Shown one piece after another: positions 26,333-34,934 of a stretch of DNA of 64,000 bases; the stretch's first letter is position 1, and each line of letters starts with the position of its first letter. The DNA is from Mariniphaga sp041686935 (lineage in GTDB: Bacteria; Bacteroidota; Bacteroidia; Bacteroidales; Prolixibacteraceae): NCBI GenBank assembly GCA_041686935.1, contig JAWLCW010000010.1:62001-126000 (forward strand), in the 5' to 3' direction. The notes beneath the pieces were generated by a model. That model ran no database searches, was not told the DNA's origin, and saw only the letters and a program-made list of their open reading frames with translations. The position numbers and the translations under genes are program-made.

Positions 26333-26631
26333 ATGAGAGTTTTTTTTACAGAACAAGCTCTTTTTAGCCTTGAAGAGGCTTTAATTTTTCTTGCCCCCAA
26401 AGTAACGCTTAATAAACTTATTGAAATTAGAAATGAAATTTTGGATGCTACAGACAAACTGGTTTTACATCCATTTCAGGGTTCTCGTGAGCCATTTTTG
26501 GAACATTTGGGATAGACCACCGCCGTTTAATCGTAAGTCATTATAAAATAATCTACCGGGTTGAAGGTGAATACATTTATATCACAGATATATTTGATTC
26601 CAGGCAAAATCCCGACAAAATGAAAGGGTAG
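26333..26631 (+). pseudogene. Frameshifted RelE/ParE-family toxin
   Basis: The first part reads MRVFFTEQALFSLEEALIFL ... HPFQGSREPFLEHLG and hits a stop at 26513-26515. In another frame the reading continues as GIDHRRLIVSHYKIIYRVEG, YIYITDIFDSRQNPDKMKG and a stop at 26629-26631. Joined, the two parts form a complete RelE/ParE toxin of about 99 residues, including the conserved SHYKIIYRVEG and DIFDSRQNP ends. Adding one G in the GGG run near 26508-26511 would restore the frame (EHLGIDHRR). So a single-base deletion, or a sequencing error in a short run, has broken the toxin. The truncated 60-residue product lacks the C-terminal catalytic strand and is unlikely to be active. Confidence 0.8.
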
Positions 26632-26673
26632 TATCAAATCTGTGAACTACATAAAAATTCAGTAATCGGGTTT

Positions 26674-28092
26674 TCACTTCCCGTTCGCCTTAAATGCAAC
26701 CATTAAAGTGTAAATAAGGATTTTGAAGTCGATGTAAAGCGAGATGTTTTTCAGATACATTATATCGAATGGAAGTCGCTCAAGCATTTCTTCCACGTTG
26801 GAGGCGTAACCGTATTTTACCTGCCCCCACGAAGTGATTCCCGGACGGAGTTTGTGCAGGTGCGTATAATGCGGTGCTTGTTTTACAATCTGATCGATGT
26901 AAAACTGCCGCTCGGGGCGTGGTCCCACCAGTGACATGTCGCCTTTTAGTACGTTGTAAAACTGTGGAATTTCGTCGAGGTGGGTTTTTCTAAGAAACCG
27001 GCCGATTTTGGTAATCCGTTCATCGTTTTCGCTTGATAGCGCCGGTGTTCCGTTTTCGGCGCCGTGCACCATGCTGCGCAGTTTGTAAATGTTAAATGGT
27101 TTGCCAAACCGTCCTATCCGTTCCTGTTTGTAAATGATTGGACCTTTCGATGATTTTTTAATCAATACAGCCAAAACAACAAAAACCGGCAGAAAAATAA
27201 TAGAGGCAATAATTGAAAGCACCACATCGAGCAACCGTTTCATGTTGGCCTGCCAGGTAGGCATCAAACCGTTTGAAATTTTTATCAGCGGACTTCCGTA
27301 AATGGCCGTGGTCTTTACTGTTCCCGATAGAAAATCGTACAAATCGGGAATACCCCAAATGGTTATCTGCTGATTTTCGAGCACGGTTAATATTCCGTTT
27401 AACCGCTCATGTTCGCGTGTTTCAATGGCTATAATGACCTCTTCAATGTTGTTGCGGTCAATTATTTCGTTCAGTTCATTCAGTTTGCCCAACTGCGGAA
27501 GATATTGTCCGAGAAGTCTGTCGTCGTTATTTTCAACGCCAACAAAACCGGCAAACAAGTTTCCTGCGGGCCGCTTCTGGCTCGACATCTCTCTGTAAAC
27601 CTTTTCGGCTTTTTCATTGCTGCCAATAAGTAATGTGTTAAACCCTATTTTTCGCCGGTGAATCCGGTGAATCGTGCGGGTTGTCAGAACCAGCCGAAAA
27701 AGATATGTCAATCCGAAATGAAGGCCAAAAAGTGTAAAAAAAAGCTGATAGTAGTTTTTATACGAGTGGATATAGTCATCCAGAATAAGTGTGAAGAAGA
27801 TAGCGATTACACCCACGGCTGATGTAAGAAAGGTTTGGCCAAGTTCGAGAAGGCGCGAACGGCGGTAAATATTATCGTAAAATCCGGTAATGTAATAAAA
27901 CAGAATCCAGAGTACAGGAATAAAAGCAAGACCCAAAAAATAGCGGTTGGAGAATTCTATTGGAATATCTATTCCGAAATATTGTGGCTCAATTACGGCT
28001 TTCCGGTATATAAAAAAAACGGTCCAGCTAATTGCTGAAGCTAAAAAATCAAAAATCAAATATTTGGCAACCTGCCACTTTTTGTTCATCAT
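26674..28092 (-). CDS. Undecaprenyl-phosphate sugar-1-phosphate transferase (WcaJ/WbaP-like)
   Basis: Inner-membrane enzyme that starts polysaccharide repeat units by moving a sugar phosphate onto undecaprenyl phosphate. It has 472 residues. Four hydrophobic segments lie in residues 10-130, then a CoA-binding-like domain (NTLLIGSNEKAEKVYREM, residues about 150-260), then a fifth membrane segment (RLLDVVLSIIASIIFLPVF) and the catalytic bacterial sugar transferase domain with KQERIGRFGKPFNIYKLRSM and KTHLDEIPQFYNVLKGDMSL, VGPRPER. The sugar (glucose or galactose are common) cannot be decided. There are no other polysaccharide genes beside it apart from the degenerate oxidoreductase-like gene upstream, so it may serve a locus elsewhere. 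Confidence 0.92.
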   Translation of the reverse strand: MMNKKWQVAKYLIFDFLASAISWTVFFIYRKAVIEPQYFGIDIPIEFSNRYFLGLAFIPVLWILFYYITGFYDNIYRRSRLLELGQTFLTSAVGVIAIFFTLILDDYIHSYKNYYQLFFTLFGLHFGLTYLFRLVLTTRTIHRIHRRKIGFNTLLIGSNEKAEKVYREMSSQKRPAGNLFAGFVGVENNDDRLLGQYLPQLGKLNELNEIIDRNNIEEVIIAIETREHERLNGILTVLENQQITIWGIPDLYDFLSGTVKTTAIYGSPLIKISNGLMPTWQANMKRLLDVVLSIIASIIFLPVFVVLAVLIKKSSKGPIIYKQERIGRFGKPFNIYKLRSMVHGAENGTPALSSENDERITKIGRFLRKTHLDEIPQFYNVLKGDMSLVGPRPERQFYIDQIVKQAPHYTHLHKLRPGITSWGQVKYGYASNVEEMLERLPFDIMYLKNISLYIDFKILIYTLMVAFKANGK

Positions 28093-28192
28093 TTGCCGGT
28101 TAAGTTCAGTCTGGACGCATCACACGTTTGCAGATGCTTACAATTAACGCCTGAGTCAAAAAAATATTGCGGCAAAAGTAACTTTTTATTTT

Positions 28193-29059
28193 TTACTGGT
28201 GTATATAGCGTTCGAGTTTGGCCTGTATAAGCCGAACTGTCTGGATAACAGCAGAATAGTCCTCGATATTGGTGTAGTTATTTTTCCTGTTTAATATTGC
28301 GCGTAAAAAAATATCGGTTTCTTTTTCATTTTCAAAGTTTGATAAATCGACCGGAGAATTGTTGCAGGTACCTTGTGCTTTTAGTAAATCGAATGCAGTA
28401 AACTGGTCGCGGGTAAAGCTTTTTATTTTGAATTTTTTTTGTCCTTCTTTTTTTCCAATTTTTACTGCCAGGTTGGTTCCGTCGCTGTATTCGATCTGAA
28501 AATGAGTGAATCTCTCATCTGCCGGTTTCGATTCGAACATCAGGGCGCTAATCTTTTTTGGGTTGCTGCCGGTAATATTTTTTACCATGAGCAGTATTTG
28601 GATTAAATTAAGTTTGTTGGAATCGTCTTCTTCTGTCAGAGTTACCTCAATAAAAGCCGGTTTTTTTAAATTTTGGTTCAGCCATTGAACAGGCGGCAGG
28701 TAAAAAAACGGGTTGGTAAACTGGATAACGGTTTTTGCCTCGCTGGCTAGTTTTGCAAGATGATTGCATTCATCGGGGTTTAAAGTCGGGTAACTTGCTG
28801 CGAAAAAGTGTTTCGACTTTTTAACCATATCGCACAGCATCTGAAAGGGAAGCAGGGAGAAACGGTTTATAAGAAGGGCATCGGAACGTTCTGTCAGTTC
28901 AATGCGGTTAAATTCAGGCGCCGAAAAACGAAAACTTTCCGGAGTAGGAATGGTTCCAACCGACGACTTTCCGGTAATGTGAATTTCCGGATTCTCACGA
29001 ACCATTTTGACCAAAGGTTCCAGTAAATGAATATCTCCTATTAATCCAAGGTTCAGCAT
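28193..29059 (-). CDS. Degenerate GFO/IDH/MocA-like oxidoreductase
   Basis: A 288-residue protein that follows the GFO/IDH/MocA plan: an N-terminal Rossmann start (MLNLGLIGDI) and a C-terminal alpha/beta half. Key features are missing. The nucleotide loop is GLIGDI rather than GxGxxG, and the place of the catalytic EKP motif (normally after KHVLC) reads KHFFAASYPTLNPDECNHLA. The rest (LINRFSLLPFQMLCDMVKKS, FTNPFFYLPPVQWLNQNL) is not diagnostic. It is probably a non-enzymatic or altered-substrate relative. It is on the same strand as the sugar transferase, 100 bases upstream of it, so a role in polysaccharide synthesis is possible but unproven. Confidence 0.6.
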   Translation of the reverse strand: MLNLGLIGDIHLLEPLVKMVRENPEIHITGKSSVGTIPTPESFRFSAPEFNRIELTERSDALLINRFSLLPFQMLCDMVKKSKHFFAASYPTLNPDECNHLAKLASEAKTVIQFTNPFFYLPPVQWLNQNLKKPAFIEVTLTEEDDSNKLNLIQILLMVKNITGSNPKKISALMFESKPADERFTHFQIEYSDGTNLAVKIGKKEGQKKFKIKSFTRDQFTAFDLLKAQGTCNNSPVDLSNFENEKETDIFLRAILNRKNNYTNIEDYSAVIQTVRLIQAKLERYIHQ

Positions 29060-29193
29060 AGCGCAAATATAAAAATCTGGATATTCCTTTTCCCCACTAT
29101 TGGTATTTATTTATCAACTTTAAATGTTAATATTGTTGAAGAGAACCATAACCTGTTTCGGCAGAATCATCTATTTTTACGGTTTAATTAGGT

Positions 29194-29856
29194 ATGGGAG
29201 ATATGATGGAAAACAACAACCTGAGGCATCAGGGAATGAGAAAAAGACTGGTTGACGGTTTAAAGATTAAGGGAATAAGGGATGAAAAAGTATTGGCGGC
29301 CATTAATAATGTTCCCCGCCACCTTTTTATGGAAAGTTCATTTTTGAATTTTGCCTATAAGGATCAGGCTTTCCCGATTGGCGCGGGCCAAACCATTTCC
29401 CAGCCTTACACTGTGGCTTTCCAGACCCTTCTTTTACAGGTGGAAAAAAACGACAAAATCCTGGAAGTGGGCACGGGTTCGGGTTATCAGGCGGCCGTTT
29501 TACTCGAAATGGGCGCTAAGGTTTTTACCATCGAGCGGCAAAAGGAACTTTTCCAAAAAGTTCAGAAATTTCTTCCGGAAATCGGCTACCATCCGGCCTG
29601 CTTTTTTGGCGATGGTTACGAAGGATTGCCCGCCTTTGCCCCCTTCGATAAAATTCTGGTTACAGCCGGCGCCCCGTCGGTACCAGATGCACTTAAAGAA
29701 CAATTGAAAATTGGAGGAAGATTGGTAATTCCCGTGGGAAAGGAAAACCGGCAGGAAATGCTTTTGGTTACCCGTGTTTCAGAAAATGAATACACAACCG
29801 AAAAACATGGCGGGTTTGTTTTTGTTCCATTGTTAAAAGGAACCGTAAATTATTAA
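29194..29856 (+). CDS. pcm: Protein-L-isoaspartate O-methyltransferase
   Basis: Repairs isoaspartyl residues in aged proteins by SAM-dependent carboxyl methylation. The 220-residue protein has the family signature AFPIGAGQTISQPYTVAFQT (near residues 52-71) and SAM motif I ILEVGTGSGYQAAVLLEMG (near 89-107), followed by FDKILVTAGAPSVPDAL and GGRLVIPVG. Three ATG codons are possible near the start (29194, 29203, 29206); the first is kept. It is followed after 3 bases by the MBL hydrolase gene, so the two form an operon. Cytosolic. Confidence 0.93.
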   Translation: MGDMMENNNLRHQGMRKRLVDGLKIKGIRDEKVLAAINNVPRHLFMESSFLNFAYKDQAFPIGAGQTISQPYTVAFQTLLLQVEKNDKILEVGTGSGYQAAVLLEMGAKVFTIERQKELFQKVQKFLPEIGYHPACFFGDGYEGLPAFAPFDKILVTAGAPSVPDALKEQLKIGGRLVIPVGKENRQEMLLVTRVSENEYTTEKHGGFVFVPLLKGTVNY

Positions 29857-29859
29857 GGT

Positions 29860-30498
29860 ATGCTGAAAGTTGAAAAATTTGTGGTCAATCCGTTACAGGA
29901 GAACACCTTTGTTCTTTCCGATGAAACAGGCGGTTGCGTTTTTATTGACCCGGGGTTTTATTTTGATGTTGAACATCAGGAAATCAAAGAATATATTTCG
30001 GAAAACGAATTAACCCCGGTGATGATTGCCAATACCCATTGCCATTTCGACCATATTATGGGTGTTGAGTTTTTAAGGGAGGAATTCCGGATTCCATTTC
30101 ATGCACATCCCGACGATGCATTTTGGATTGAAAAAGCCATTGATCAGGGGCAAATGTTCGGTTTTGAAATGAAACCGGTGCAGGCACCCGATGCTTTTTT
30201 TTCTGAAAAAGAATCGCTGAAATTCGGTAATTCTGAACTGGAAATCATTCACGTTCCGGGGCATTCGCCCGGACATGTGGTTTTTTATTCGCCAAAAGAC
30301 GGAATACTGATTGCCGGCGATGTGTTGTTTTGCGGCAGCATTGGCCGTACCGATTTGCCTGGTGGCGATTACAACACGCTCATTTCGGGCATTAAAAATA
30401 AACTTTTCAGGCTTCCTGATGAAACGAAGGTTTTTTGTGGCCATGGTCCTGAAACTACGTTGGGATTTGAAAAATCACACAATCCGTTTTTAACCTGA
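29860..30498 (+). CDS. MBL-fold metallo-hydrolase (glyoxalase II-like)
   Basis: A 212-residue cytosolic metallo-beta-lactamase fold protein. The metal motif is THCHFDH (residues about 59-65), with further ligands in HVPGHSPGHVVF, IAGDVLFCGSIGRTD and CGHGPETT. The length and motifs match the short YcbL-like group of glyoxalase II relatives, which hydrolyse thioesters such as S-lactoylglutathione, though the natural substrate in Bacteroidota, which often lack glutathione, is uncertain. It is translated from 3 bases after pcm. Confidence 0.88.
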   Translation: MLKVEKFVVNPLQENTFVLSDETGGCVFIDPGFYFDVEHQEIKEYISENELTPVMIANTHCHFDHIMGVEFLREEFRIPFHAHPDDAFWIEKAIDQGQMFGFEMKPVQAPDAFFSEKESLKFGNSELEIIHVPGHSPGHVVFYSPKDGILIAGDVLFCGSIGRTDLPGGDYNTLISGIKNKLFRLPDETKVFCGHGPETTLGFEKSHNPFLT

Positions 30499-30583
30499 TT
30501 GATGGTCACAGATGGTTTAAAATCATTTTTTTCCGTTGAGGTAAACTTTATACTTGCAAACAAATTATTCAAAATATAAGCGC

Positions 30584-33463
30584 ATGTCTCATGATCGTTT
30601 TGTAAACCGGCACATCGGCCCGCGCGAGGCCGAAATTCAGGAAATGCTTCAGGCTATTGGCGTTTCATCTATGGAAGAATTGATGGATCAGACCGTTCCC
30701 TCCGATATCAGATTAAAAGAACCCCTGAAACTTCAGGAAGGCCTCACCGAAAGGCGCTATTTCAGGAAAATATTGAGCCTGGCCGATAAAAACAAGGTGT
30801 TTAACACCTATATCGGCATGGGATATTACGATACCATAACACCAGCAGTTATTCTAAGGAATGTGTTGGAAAATCCGGTTTGGTACACATCCTACACACC
30901 TTACCAGGCTGAAATTTCGCAGGGCCGGCTGGAAGCATTGCTAAATTTTCAAACCATGGTTTGTGAATTAACGGCCATGGAAATTGCCAACGCTTCACTG
31001 CTCGATGAAGCCACCGCCGCTGCCGAAGCTATGGTGATGATGTTTAACCTGCGCTCGCGGCAAATGGTAAAAGCCGGTGTTCATACGGTTTTGGTTGATG
31101 AAAAAGTGTGGCCGCAAACACTCGATGTGCTGTTTACCAGAGCTAACCCATTGGGAATAATACTTAAAATCCAGCCAAAAGATTCCTTTGAGTTTTCAGA
31201 TGATGTTTTTGGAGCAATAGTCCAGTACCCAAATTCCGACGGGGAAATTATCGATTATTCCGAACTCGTGTCAAAGGCTCATGAAAAAAACATAAAAGTG
31301 GCTGTTGGCACCGATTTACTTTCACTGGCACTTTTGACACCTCCCGGCGAATGGGGAGCCGATATTGTTTTTGGAAGCAGCCAGCGTTTTGGAGTTCCCA
31401 TGGGTTATGGCGGGCCACATGCCGCGTTTTTTACCGCACGCGATGAATTCAGGCGACACATGCCCGGCCGTATTATCGGGGTAACAAAAGATGTACACGG
31501 AAACCGCGCTTTGCGCATGGCGCTGCAAACCCGCGAGCAACATATCAAACGCGAAAAAGCCACATCAAATATTTGTACTGCTCAGGCATTGCTGGCAACC
31601 ATGGCAAGCTTTTTCGGGGTTTACCACGGACCGGAGGGAATAAAAATGATTGCCGAACGGATTCATAACATTGCCGCTTTTTTGGCTGGGGAAATTGAAA
31701 TGCTCGGATACAAACAACTGAACGAAAATTTTTTCGATACCATCCGGTTTGCCCTTCCCAAACATGTGAAACGGGAAGATATTGAGTGGCTTTCACTTGA
31801 GTTGGAAATGAATTTTCGCTATTTCGATAACGGCGAAGTCGGTCTCTCCATCGATGAAACCACCAACCGCGAAGATATGACCTGGATTCTGGAAGTATTT
31901 GCCAAAGCTGCAAACAGCAAGTGGAATGTGGTTCTTGAATATCCTGAAGGTTTTGCCATCAACAAAAAATTTGCCCGCCAATCTGAGTATATGAAACAGG
32001 AGGCATTTAACCTTTACCGGTCGGAAACTGAAATGTTGCGGTACATTAAACGGTTGGAACACAAAGACATTTCGCTTACACAGTCGATGATTTCGCTGGG
32101 TTCGTGCACAATGAAACTGAACGCTGCCACCGAAATGCTTCCCCTTAGCTGGATTGAGTTTAACGGCATTCATCCGTTTGTGCCGAAAAACCAGGCCCGC
32201 GGTTACCATGAAATGATGGAAGAACTGCGCCGCGATTTGGCTGAAATCACCGGTATGGCAGATGTAAGCCTGATGCCTAATTCAGGAGCAGCCGGCGAAT
32301 ATGCCGGGCTTTTGGTCATCAGGGAATACCATAAAAGCAGGGGCGAAGAACAACGCGATGTGGTGCTGATTCCATCGTCGGCGCACGGAACAAACCCGGC
32401 CAGTGCCGTTATGGCAGGAATGAAGGTAGTGGTGGTTGAATGTGACGAAAAAGGAAATATTGATTTTGAAGATGTGCGTCAAAAAGCAGAACAATACCGT
32501 GAAACCTTGTCCGCATTCATGGTAACGTATCCTTCCACTCACGGGGTTTTTGAGTCCTCAATCAAAGAAATGTGCCGGATTATCCACAACAACGGAGGCC
32601 AGGTTTACATGGACGGTGCCAACATGAACGCCCAGGTTGGACTTACAACTCCCGGCATCATTGGGGCTGATGTGTGCCACCTGAATTTGCATAAAACGTT
32701 TGCCATTCCTCATGGTGGGGGAGGTCCGGGAGTGGGGCCCATTGCCGTTGCAAATCATTTGGTGAAGTTTTTACCTTCGCACCCCATAATGAATAACGGA
32801 CATGTGGGAATAAATGCTGTGGCTGCTGCTCCGTGGGGAAGCGCTTCTGTGCTGCCTATTACCTTTGGCTACATTAAAATGATGGGCGCTGAAGGTTTAA
32901 CCAAAGCCACACAGGTGGCCATATTAAATGCAAACTACATTGCCAAAGCGCTGGAGAAGAATTTCGGTGTTTTATACACCGGAGAAACCGGACGGGTTGG
33001 GCATGAACTCATTTTGGAGTGCAGGCATTTAAAAGCGTCTTCAGGTATTACCGAGGAAGACATTGCCAAACGGTTGATGGATTTCGGCTTTCATGCGCCA
33101 ACACTTTCTTTCCCCGTTCACGGAACACTTATGATTGAACCCACTGAAAGTGAATCGAAGCAGGAAATAGACCGGTTTATTGATGCGCTGAACACGATTT
33201 ATAATGAGATAAAAGAAGTTGAAAGTGGTAATGCCGACAAACAGGACAACGTATTAAAAAACGCACCCCATACTGCCGAACAGGTAGTTTCCGACAAGTG
33301 GACACATTCCTACCCGAGAGAAAAAGCTGCATGGCCGCTGTTGTGGGTAAAAGAAAACAAATACTGGGTTCCGGTAGGCCGGGTTGACAATGCCTGGGGC
33401 GACCGCAACCTGATATGCACCTGCGGTTCGCCAAAGGAGTATGAACTGATGCAGGAAGAATAA
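30584..33463 (+). CDS. gcvP: Glycine dehydrogenase (aminomethyl-transferring), P-protein
   Basis: Decarboxylates glycine and passes the aminomethyl group to the lipoyl H-protein of the glycine cleavage system. The start is set at the ATG at 30584 (MSHDRFVNRHIGPREAEI), giving 959 residues, normal for the fused P-protein; a TTG ten codons earlier is less likely. The N-terminal half shows YIGMGYYDTITPAVILRN and YTPYQAEISQGRLE. The PLP lysine is in LNLHKTFAIPHGGGGPG near residue 704. The C-terminus (ERAAWPLLW-like REKAAWPLLWVKENKYW, GRVDNAWGDRNLICTC) is complete. The T-, H- and L-protein genes are not in the window. A near-consensus -7 box, TATACTTG, lies at 30550-30557. ispE follows after 23 bases. 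Confidence 0.96.
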   Translation: MSHDRFVNRHIGPREAEIQEMLQAIGVSSMEELMDQTVPSDIRLKEPLKLQEGLTERRYFRKILSLADKNKVFNTYIGMGYYDTITPAVILRNVLENPVWYTSYTPYQAEISQGRLEALLNFQTMVCELTAMEIANASLLDEATAAAEAMVMMFNLRSRQMVKAGVHTVLVDEKVWPQTLDVLFTRANPLGIILKIQPKDSFEFSDDVFGAIVQYPNSDGEIIDYSELVSKAHEKNIKVAVGTDLLSLALLTPPGEWGADIVFGSSQRFGVPMGYGGPHAAFFTARDEFRRHMPGRIIGVTKDVHGNRALRMALQTREQHIKREKATSNICTAQALLATMASFFGVYHGPEGIKMIAERIHNIAAFLAGEIEMLGYKQLNENFFDTIRFALPKHVKREDIEWLSLELEMNFRYFDNGEVGLSIDETTNREDMTWILEVFAKAANSKWNVVLEYPEGFAINKKFARQSEYMKQEAFNLYRSETEMLRYIKRLEHKDISLTQSMISLGSCTMKLNAATEMLPLSWIEFNGIHPFVPKNQARGYHEMMEELRRDLAEITGMADVSLMPNSGAAGEYAGLLVIREYHKSRGEEQRDVVLIPSSAHGTNPASAVMAGMKVVVVECDEKGNIDFEDVRQKAEQYRETLSAFMVTYPSTHGVFESSIKEMCRIIHNNGGQVYMDGANMNAQVGLTTPGIIGADVCHLNLHKTFAIPHGGGGPGVGPIAVANHLVKFLPSHPIMNNGHVGINAVAAAPWGSASVLPITFGYIKMMGAEGLTKATQVAILNANYIAKALEKNFGVLYTGETGRVGHELILECRHLKASSGITEEDIAKRLMDFGFHAPTLSFPVHGTLMIEPTESESKQEIDRFIDALNTIYNEIKEVESGNADKQDNVLKNAPHTAEQVVSDKWTHSYPREKAAWPLLWVKENKYWVPVGRVDNAWGDRNLICTCGSPKEYELMQEE

Positions 33464-33486
33464 ATAATTTCAGTAAAAACGGGAGT

Positions 33487-34290
33487 ATGATTGTATTTCC
33501 CAACGCGAAAATAAATATTGGTCTTCATATTGTCTCCAAAAGGCCTGACGGTTATCATAATCTGGAAACAGTTTTTTACCCTGTGGAGCTTTCCGATGCA
33601 TTGGAAATGGCTGAAGCAGATAAAGTGAATATCTCTTTTTCCGGTTTGCCGGTGGATGGTCTGGCTGAAGAAAATCTGGTATTGAAAGCCTATCGTTTGC
33701 TTCAAAAAGATTTTGATCTTCCGCCGGTCCGGTTTCACCTGCATAAAGTTATTCCTATGGGCGCAGGCCTCGGAGGTGGTTCGTCCGATGGAGCTTTTAC
33801 ACTTAAAATGGTAAACGATTTTTTTCACCTTCAACTAAATACCGAACAGTTGAAAAGTTATGCGCTGAAAATTGGCGCCGATTGCACTTTTTTTATAGAT
33901 AATACACCTTCTTTTGCCGAGGGAATTGGAAACCGGCTTATACCCTGTAAACTCGATCTTTCGGAATACCGGATTGTGCTGTTAAAGCCTGAAGTTGCGG
34001 TAAACACAGTACAGGCTTACAGGAATATTGTGCCTGCAAAACCTGCTTTTCAGCTTAAAAAATTAACTGAAATCCCCGTGGAGGATTGGAAAGGTTTTGT
34101 CGTCAATGATTTTGAAAAAACTATTTTCCCACGTTTCCCTGAAATTGAAAAATGGAAGAAAAAGTTATATGATTTAGGCGCTTTGTATGCTTCCATGTCG
34201 GGAAGCGGATCGGCTGTTTTTGGAATATTTCGCCACTTGCCGGTTAATTTCAGAAAAAACATACCGACAGGTATTTTATTAAGCTGTTAA
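33487..34290 (+). CDS. ispE: 4-diphosphocytidyl-2-C-methyl-D-erythritol kinase
   Basis: GHMP kinase of the non-mevalonate isoprenoid pathway; phosphorylates CDP-methylerythritol using ATP. The 267-residue protein has the N-terminal substrate motif FPNAKINIGLHIVSKRPDGYH and the ATP loop PMGAGLGGGSSDGAFTLK (residues about 91-108), and ends with the third GHMP motif MSGSGSAVFGIF. It follows gcvP closely and is probably co-transcribed. Its product line leads to the isoprenoid that UppS (56 kb in this window) extends. Cytosolic. Confidence 0.95.
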   Translation: MIVFPNAKINIGLHIVSKRPDGYHNLETVFYPVELSDALEMAEADKVNISFSGLPVDGLAEENLVLKAYRLLQKDFDLPPVRFHLHKVIPMGAGLGGGSSDGAFTLKMVNDFFHLQLNTEQLKSYALKIGADCTFFIDNTPSFAEGIGNRLIPCKLDLSEYRIVLLKPEVAVNTVQAYRNIVPAKPAFQLKKLTEIPVEDWKGFVVNDFEKTIFPRFPEIEKWKKKLYDLGALYASMSGSGSAVFGIFRHLPVNFRKNIPTGILLSC

Positions 34291-34403
34291 AATTCGCCAT
34301 TCACCGAGTTTTCTCCTGCATTTACTTACTTTTCGTACTTTTTTACTAAAAGGAATGTAACCTTTGTGCTTTCATTTAGTCAATTTAAGTGAAACAATTT
34401 TAG

Positions 34404-34440
34404 AAAACAGAACAATTAAAACAGAACAATTAAAACAGAA
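34404..34440. repeat. 14-base tandem repeat in a 5' leader
   Basis: AAAACAGAACAATT occurs at 34404-34417 and 34418-34431, and a third copy is partial (34432-34440). It ends 4 bases before the ATG of the small secreted protein and may affect translation or be prone to slippage. Confidence 0.75.
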
Positions 34441-34444
34441 AACG

Positions 34445-34798
34445 ATGAAAACAATAAAAGCTCGATTGAGTCAGACGGTATTAGCAGCATTTTTAGTTAC
34501 ATTTTTAATTATTGGAAACGGAACTGCTAACGGTAAAGAATGGAAAGTTGCTTCAGGCCATGAAAACGTAAATGAAAACAAACTTGATTTGGAAAACTGG
34601 ATGTTAAACGAAAATTACTGGAATTTTGCCGGCGACACATACATGGTTGAAACAGAAAATGATGAACTCCTTTATCTGGAAGCCTGGATGCTGGACGAAA
34701 GCAAATGGAATAAGTCAGTAATCGAATATCCCGGTTTGGAAACAGAACGAAATTTAACGCTTGAAAACTGGATGATAAACGAAATGTACTGGAATTAG
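34445..34798 (+). CDS. Small secreted protein with three WMxxExxWN-like repeats
   Basis: I do not know a name for this family. The start is placed at 34445 (MKTIKARLSQTVLAAFLVTF), giving 117 residues with a clear signal peptide, cleaved near GTANGKEW. The mature part of about 85 residues carries three copies of a 12-residue motif: LENWMLNENYWN, LEAWMLDESKWN and LENWMINEMYWN. They are spaced by about 20-25 acidic residues, and the last ends the protein. Pattern: L-E-x-W-M-hydrophobic-x-E-x-x-W-N. I recall similar small secreted proteins in Bacteroidota but cannot cite one. It is transcribed alone, with a tandem repeat in the leader and a strong terminator. A binding or assembly role is conceivable; no enzyme motif exists. 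Confidence 0.8.
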   Translation: MKTIKARLSQTVLAAFLVTFLIIGNGTANGKEWKVASGHENVNENKLDLENWMLNENYWNFAGDTYMVETENDELLYLEAWMLDESKWNKSVIEYPGLETERNLTLENWMINEMYWN

Positions 34799-34840
34799 AG
34801 AGAAGGTAAGTAATAGCGCGATTAGTTTAGTTGGATTATT

Positions 34841-34872
34841 AAAAGGCTGTTGGCAATAACAGCCTTTTTTGT
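34841..34872 (+). terminator. Strong terminator after the WM-repeat gene
   Basis: An 11-base stem (34841-34851 with 34858-34868) has a 6-base loop and is followed by a T-run. Confidence 0.9.
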
Positions 34873-34934
34873 GGTTTAAATTTTGAGGGGAAATCGTTCA
34901 AATTGAGTTATATTTAGAGCATTTCAAATAAAGA

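Noticed and set aside
30499..30583. Possible glycine riboswitch before gcvP
   Set aside because: The gap is only 85 bases and no two-aptamer structure or typical conserved core could be seen.
34404..34440. Short direct repeats as a CRISPR remnant
   Set aside because: Units are adjacent without spacers and there are no cas genes.
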